From Candidatus Sericytochromatia bacterium (GTDB lineage Bacteria > Cyanobacteriota > Sericytochromatia > UBA7694), in the NCBI GenBank assembly GCA_913773825.1, contig CAJYHH010000801.1, positions 1-9,254 on the forward strand: a stretch of DNA of 9,254 bases, given 5' to 3'. Each line of letters opens with the position of its first letter. Within the stretch, counting starts at the first letter, position 1. This document shows positions 6,894-9,254 of this stretch, one piece after another. The position numbers were made by a program, and so were the translations under genes. The notes beneath the pieces are model-generated. The model saw only the letters and a program-made list of their open reading frames with translations, searched no databases and was not told the origin of the DNA.

Positions 6894-7804
6894 CGGCTGA
6901 CCAAACGATTGGGTCGATGAGCTTTAAGATAATCAATAAAGGCCCTTAACTTAGGCGAGACCTGATAAACATTGGGGTAATAAAGATAATAGCCATCAGA
7001 CATAGCGGCGTATTCTTCTAAACAGATCATTAATTCGCCTCTGCTGACCTTTTCCTGAATCAGGTTATCAGGTGTGTAAAAAAAGCCCATGTCTTTGAGG
7101 GCGCAGTCTTCGACAATCATAGAGTCATTAACGATCAGCGTACAGGGAGGCGAAATCGAGATATCCCGTCCATTTTCTTCAAACTCCCAGCGCTTATACA
7201 CCACGCTGTTTTCAAAGCGATAATGAATGCAGTCATGCTGAAGTAAATCTTTGGGGTGCTGGGGTTTACCGCGTTTTTTTAGATAAGCCGGTGAAGCCGC
7301 CACAACAAAGGCAAAAGGCGGTGAAATCCGAATTGCGGTCATATCTCCAGCGGTGGTTTCAGACGGCCTGATGCCCGCATCAAAACCACTGCTGACAATA
7401 TCAACTAAAGATTCTTCAAAATAAAGATCCAGCGTAATCTCCGGATACTGTTTGCGAAAGCCTGCTAACACAGGCCCAATCACCATCGGCCAGCTGGCGC
7501 GCGGCAGATTAATCCGTAAATTCCCCGCCGGTTTACCCGTAAAGCTGCTAAGTTGCTCCATCGCTGTCAACAGCTGTTCTAAAGCAGGCTGATACTGACT
7601 GAGAAACTGTTGGCCAATTTCAGTCAGTGAGGTGCTGCGGGTGGTGCGATTCAGCAGCACGCAGTTCAGGCTTTTTTCCAGCTGTTTAATCGTCTGGCTG
7701 ACGGCTGAAGTTGAAACACCCAGTTCACGGGCCGCCGCTGTAAAGCTGCCTTTTTCGGCTACCAGCTTCAGCGCTATCAAACCATTCAGCAAATCAGTTT
7801 TCAT
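6890..7804 (-). CDS. LysR-family transcriptional regulator
   Basis: This is a 304-aa LysR-type regulator of standard length. Residues about 18-46 form the winged helix-turn-helix (GSFTAAARELGVSTSAVSQT then IKQLEKSL), followed by the conserved LLNRTTRSTSLTEIG wing. About 60-85 is the linker helix. From about 93 to 295 lies the periplasmic-binding-protein-like effector domain, including LRINLPRASW and FDAGIRPSET. The effector is unknown. ATG 7804 has only a weak AGAG about 9 nt upstream. It diverges from the zinc alcohol dehydrogenase gene across 154 bp, the usual arrangement for LysR regulators that control the neighbouring enzyme gene and themselves. It is translationally coupled to the downstream kinase-like gene. 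Confidence 0.95.
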   Translation of the reverse strand: MKTDLLNGLIALKLVAEKGSFTAAARELGVSTSAVSQTIKQLEKSLNCVLLNRTTRSTSLTEIGQQFLSQYQPALEQLLTAMEQLSSFTGKPAGNLRINLPRASWPMVIGPVLAGFRKQYPEITLDLYFEESLVDIVSSGFDAGIRPSETTAGDMTAIRISPPFAFVVAASPAYLKKRGKPQHPKDLLQHDCIHYRFENSVVYKRWEFEENGRDISISPPCTLIVNDSMIVEDCALKDMGFFYTPDNLIQEKVSRGELMICLEEYAAMSDGYYLYYPNVYQVSPKLRAFIDYLKAHRPNRLVSR

Positions 7805-7836
7805 ACTGTAAGACTCTGATTATTTGGGATTATTTA

Positions 7837-7853
7837 GAATTACTTAATAATTC
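7837..7853. promoter_or_regulatory. Candidate LysR-type binding dyad
   Basis: GAATTA-N5-TAATTC is a 17-bp interrupted dyad with perfect 6-bp arms in the LysR/ADH spacer. Beside it is a 10-bp-period direct repeat, GATTATTT at 7818-7825 and 7828-7835, which would place two sites on the same helix face. TTATCC (7862-7867) and GGATAA (7880-7885) form another inverted pair, and ATAAAGCA is repeated at 7854-7861 and 7882-7889. The dyad is AT-rich with inverted arms, as LysR sites often are, but the symmetric T-N11-A signature is not cleanly present. Assignment to the adjacent regulator is inferred. Confidence 0.4.
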
Positions 7854-7924
7854 ATAAAGCATTATCCCATTTTTCTTATGGATAAAGCAGCGTAAAGTAA
7901 TGAGGGTAGCAACAGAAAAACATC

Positions 7925-7955
7925 TGCTGTCGACAGCACACGAAAGGTCACTTTC
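7925..7955 (+). promoter_or_regulatory. Two adjacent hairpins in the ADH leader
   Basis: TGCTGTCGACAGCA (7925-7938) is a perfect 14-bp palindrome 20 bp before the ADH ATG. GAAAG-GTCA-CTTTC (7942-7955) follows directly. The only Shine-Dalgarno-like bases, AAAGG at 7943-7947, fall in the left arm of the second hairpin, 11 nt from the ATG. If both are in the mRNA they could limit ribosome access. Alternatively the palindrome is a DNA operator. Confidence 0.4.
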
Positions 7956-7958
7956 TTT

Positions 7959-9005
7959 ATGACACAAGCTTACGCTGCTTTTAATCCCACCGAACCACTC
8001 GGCCCTTACCAGTACAAAACCCGCACCACAGGCCCCAAAGATATCCGCCTTGAAATTCTCTACTGCGGCATCTGCCACTCTGATTTACATAGCGCCCGCA
8101 ACGAATGGGGCGGCGCTCACTATCCCTTAGTGCCTGGCCATGAAATTGTTGGCCGCGTCACCGAAGTGGGCTCAGAAGTCACCAGCTTTAAAGTCGGTGA
8201 ACTGGCCGGGATCGGCTGTATGGTTGATTCCTGCGGTGCTTGCGAAAACTGCGACGCTCACGAAGAGCAGTTCTGCCTGAATGGCTTTACCGGCACTTAT
8301 AACGGTGTTGATAAAAAAAGCGGCGGCTACACCCTCGGAGGCTATGCCCAGCACATCGTCGTGGATGAACACTTTGCCCTGCATATCCCCGATAACCTGC
8401 CCTTAGAAGCTGTGGCTCCGCTGCTTTGCGCGGGCATCACCACTTATTCACCGCTGCGCCATGCCAAAGTTGGCAAAGGCCATCGGGTTGGGGTTGTCGG
8501 CCTGGGCGGCTTAGGTCATATGGCCGTTAAATTTGCTGCAGCCTTTGGCGCTGAAATCACCATGCTCAGCACCTCAAAGTCCAAAGAAGAAGACGCCCGC
8601 CGTCTGGGTGCTCATCACTTTGCGTTGACTACCGATCCTGAAACCAACAGCAAGCTGCAGGGCCACTTTGACTTTATTATCGATACGGTCTCTGCTCCTC
8701 ATGACCACACCAGCCTGATTGGCATGCTGCGCACCAACGGCACCTTGATTATTGTAGGCGCACCACCTGAACCAATGCAGATTCCAGGTTTTGCCCTGCT
8801 GATGGGCCGCAAACATCTGATGGGCTCACTGATTGGCGGCATCCGCGAAACCCAGGAAATGCTGGACTTCTGCGCTGAGCACAATATCACCTCAGATGTG
8901 GAAGTGATCCCCGTTGATCAAATTAACGAAGCTTACGAACGGATGCTCAAAGGTGACGTTCGCTATCGCTTTGTAATCGACAACAGTACCTTCCAAAACG
9001 CCTAA
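7959..9005 (+). CDS. Zinc-dependent NAD(P)-alcohol dehydrogenase, YahK/cinnamyl-alcohol-dehydrogenase type
   Basis: This 348-aa medium-chain dehydrogenase is predicted to be cytoplasmic and to interconvert primary alcohols and aldehydes, most likely reducing aldehydes. Catalytic zinc ligands are visible: Cys39 in YCGICHSD, His61-Glu62 in PGHE, and Cys157 in LLCAGITTY. Structural zinc ligands are Cys92, Cys95, Cys98 and Cys106. The Rossmann Gly motif GLGGLG is at 181-186. The following strand ends in LSTSKSKEEDA, with Ser/Thr/Lys rather than an acidic residue, which favours NADPH over NADH. These features fit the YahK/CAD group of bacterial aldehyde reductases. All key residues are present and the length is normal. 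It diverges from the LysR gene, which is the likely regulator. It is followed by its own terminator and looks monocistronic. Confidence 0.95.
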   Translation: MTQAYAAFNPTEPLGPYQYKTRTTGPKDIRLEILYCGICHSDLHSARNEWGGAHYPLVPGHEIVGRVTEVGSEVTSFKVGELAGIGCMVDSCGACENCDAHEEQFCLNGFTGTYNGVDKKSGGYTLGGYAQHIVVDEHFALHIPDNLPLEAVAPLLCAGITTYSPLRHAKVGKGHRVGVVGLGGLGHMAVKFAAAFGAEITMLSTSKSKEEDARRLGAHHFALTTDPETNSKLQGHFDFIIDTVSAPHDHTSLIGMLRTNGTLIIVGAPPEPMQIPGFALLMGRKHLMGSLIGGIRETQEMLDFCAEHNITSDVEVIPVDQINEAYERMLKGDVRYRFVIDNSTFQNA

Positions 9006-9023
9006 TTTTTCACTTATAAAACG

Positions 9024-9062
9024 AAGGCCTTCTCTGTAGATTTTTACAAAGAAGGCCTTTTT
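9024..9062 (+). terminator. Rho-independent terminator of the ADH gene
   Basis: AAGGCCTTCT (9024-9033) pairs with AGAAGGCCTT (9050-9059). The stem continues with TGTA (9035-9038) against TACA (9045-9048) after one C/A mismatch, closing a 6-nt loop. The right arm runs into TTTTT (9058-9062). It begins 18 bp after the ADH stop. Confidence 0.9.
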
Positions 9063-9144
9063 ACTTATCCCAGATAACTCACATGACCAGCAACTTATAG
9101 ATTTTCACGAAAAACATAGCGAGCACCCGAAGCAAATCCTGGAG

Positions 9145-9254
9145 CAGCAGAGCCGCTCATTTCTGAGGGCGTCGCCAGGATGGCGACAGACGCCCGAAGA
9201 CCCTGCCGGAGGCACCGCATGGATGCGGGGCCGTGAGGTTGAGCGGTTTCGCTG
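9145..9254 (+). other. Gene-free closed multi-branched structure, possible RNA element or intergenic repeat
   Basis: No open frame of note occurs after the ADH terminator, and 9063-9144 shows nothing I can name. From 9145 to 9159 the sequence pairs with 9240-9254 as 12 Watson-Crick pairs, two G-T pairs and one mismatch. Inside are two hairpins. GGGCGTC (9167-9173) pairs with GACGCCC (9189-9195), capped by GCCA-GGA-TGGC. CCGCAT-GG-ATGCGG (9215-9228) is extended by GGC (9211-9213) with GCC (9230-9232). Both hairpins share a GGATG at or near the tip. The stretch is GC-richer than its surroundings. The outer arm ends on the last base of the window, so the element may continue. Confidence 0.5.

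Noticed and set aside
7925..7938. LexA (SOS) box
   Set aside because: CTGT and ACAG are present but separated by 2 bases rather than the 8 of the enterobacterial LexA box.
7830..8078. 82-codon minus-strand open frame across the LysR/ADH spacer
   Set aside because: It overlaps the ADH start and the shared promoter region and shows no ribosome site or family resemblance.
1..9254. CRISPR array, transposase or integrase
   Set aside because: No regularly spaced direct repeats and no mobile-element enzyme are present on either strand.

Overview
The window carries six intact protein genes and one damaged gene from a diderm bacterium of moderate GC content. The lipoprotein-type signal, AraC and LysR regulators, zinc alcohol dehydrogenase and rho-independent terminators all fit a Gram-negative. 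The style of the right half (5.4-9.25 kb) would suit a gammaproteobacterium. The 965-residue Ala/Gln-rich coiled-coil protein on the left is not something I can place, and a cyanobacterium-sister lineage is also possible. I do not claim a genus.

Left block (1-4500): a cysteine-free 965-aa protein of unknown function is encoded on the minus strand. It has an N-terminal Pro/Ala-rich stretch, long coiled-coil-like helices, then a beta-rich C-terminal third holding one textbook EF-hand-type loop. It diverges from a DUF3500-family lipoprotein gene on the plus strand. The 290-bp spacer contains a self-complementary -10 box (ATTATAAT) that gives TATAAT on both strands, and a 13-bp G/C-rich inverted repeat. 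The DUF3500 gene has two lesions: a one-base frameshift just after the signal peptide, and a TAG where a TGG (Trp) codon is expected 11 codons before the natural TAA. The rest of the reading frame is clean, so the damage is recent, is a sequencing error, or is recoded.

Middle block (4459-6349): a bidirectional terminator separates the DUF3500 gene from an SDR oxidoreductase on the minus strand. The SDR diverges from an AraC regulator of the PF06719 (AraC_N) type. The AraC promoter sits so close to its ATG that a leaderless mRNA is predicted, and a 13-bp palindrome overlaps its -35 box.

Right block (6354-9062): a LysR regulator and a small P-loop kinase-like protein overlap by ATGA and form an operon on the minus strand. 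They diverge from a YahK/CAD-type zinc alcohol dehydrogenase on the plus strand. The 154-bp spacer holds several dyads and direct repeats suited to regulator binding. The dehydrogenase ends at a strong terminator.

Taken together, 4.5-9.0 kb holds two regulator/oxidoreductase modules (AraC|SDR and LysR+kinase|ADH), which suggests local control of aldehyde or ketone reduction. The last 110 bases have no gene but fold into a closed multi-branched structure whose wobble pairs favour a plus-strand RNA. It runs to the very edge of the window.
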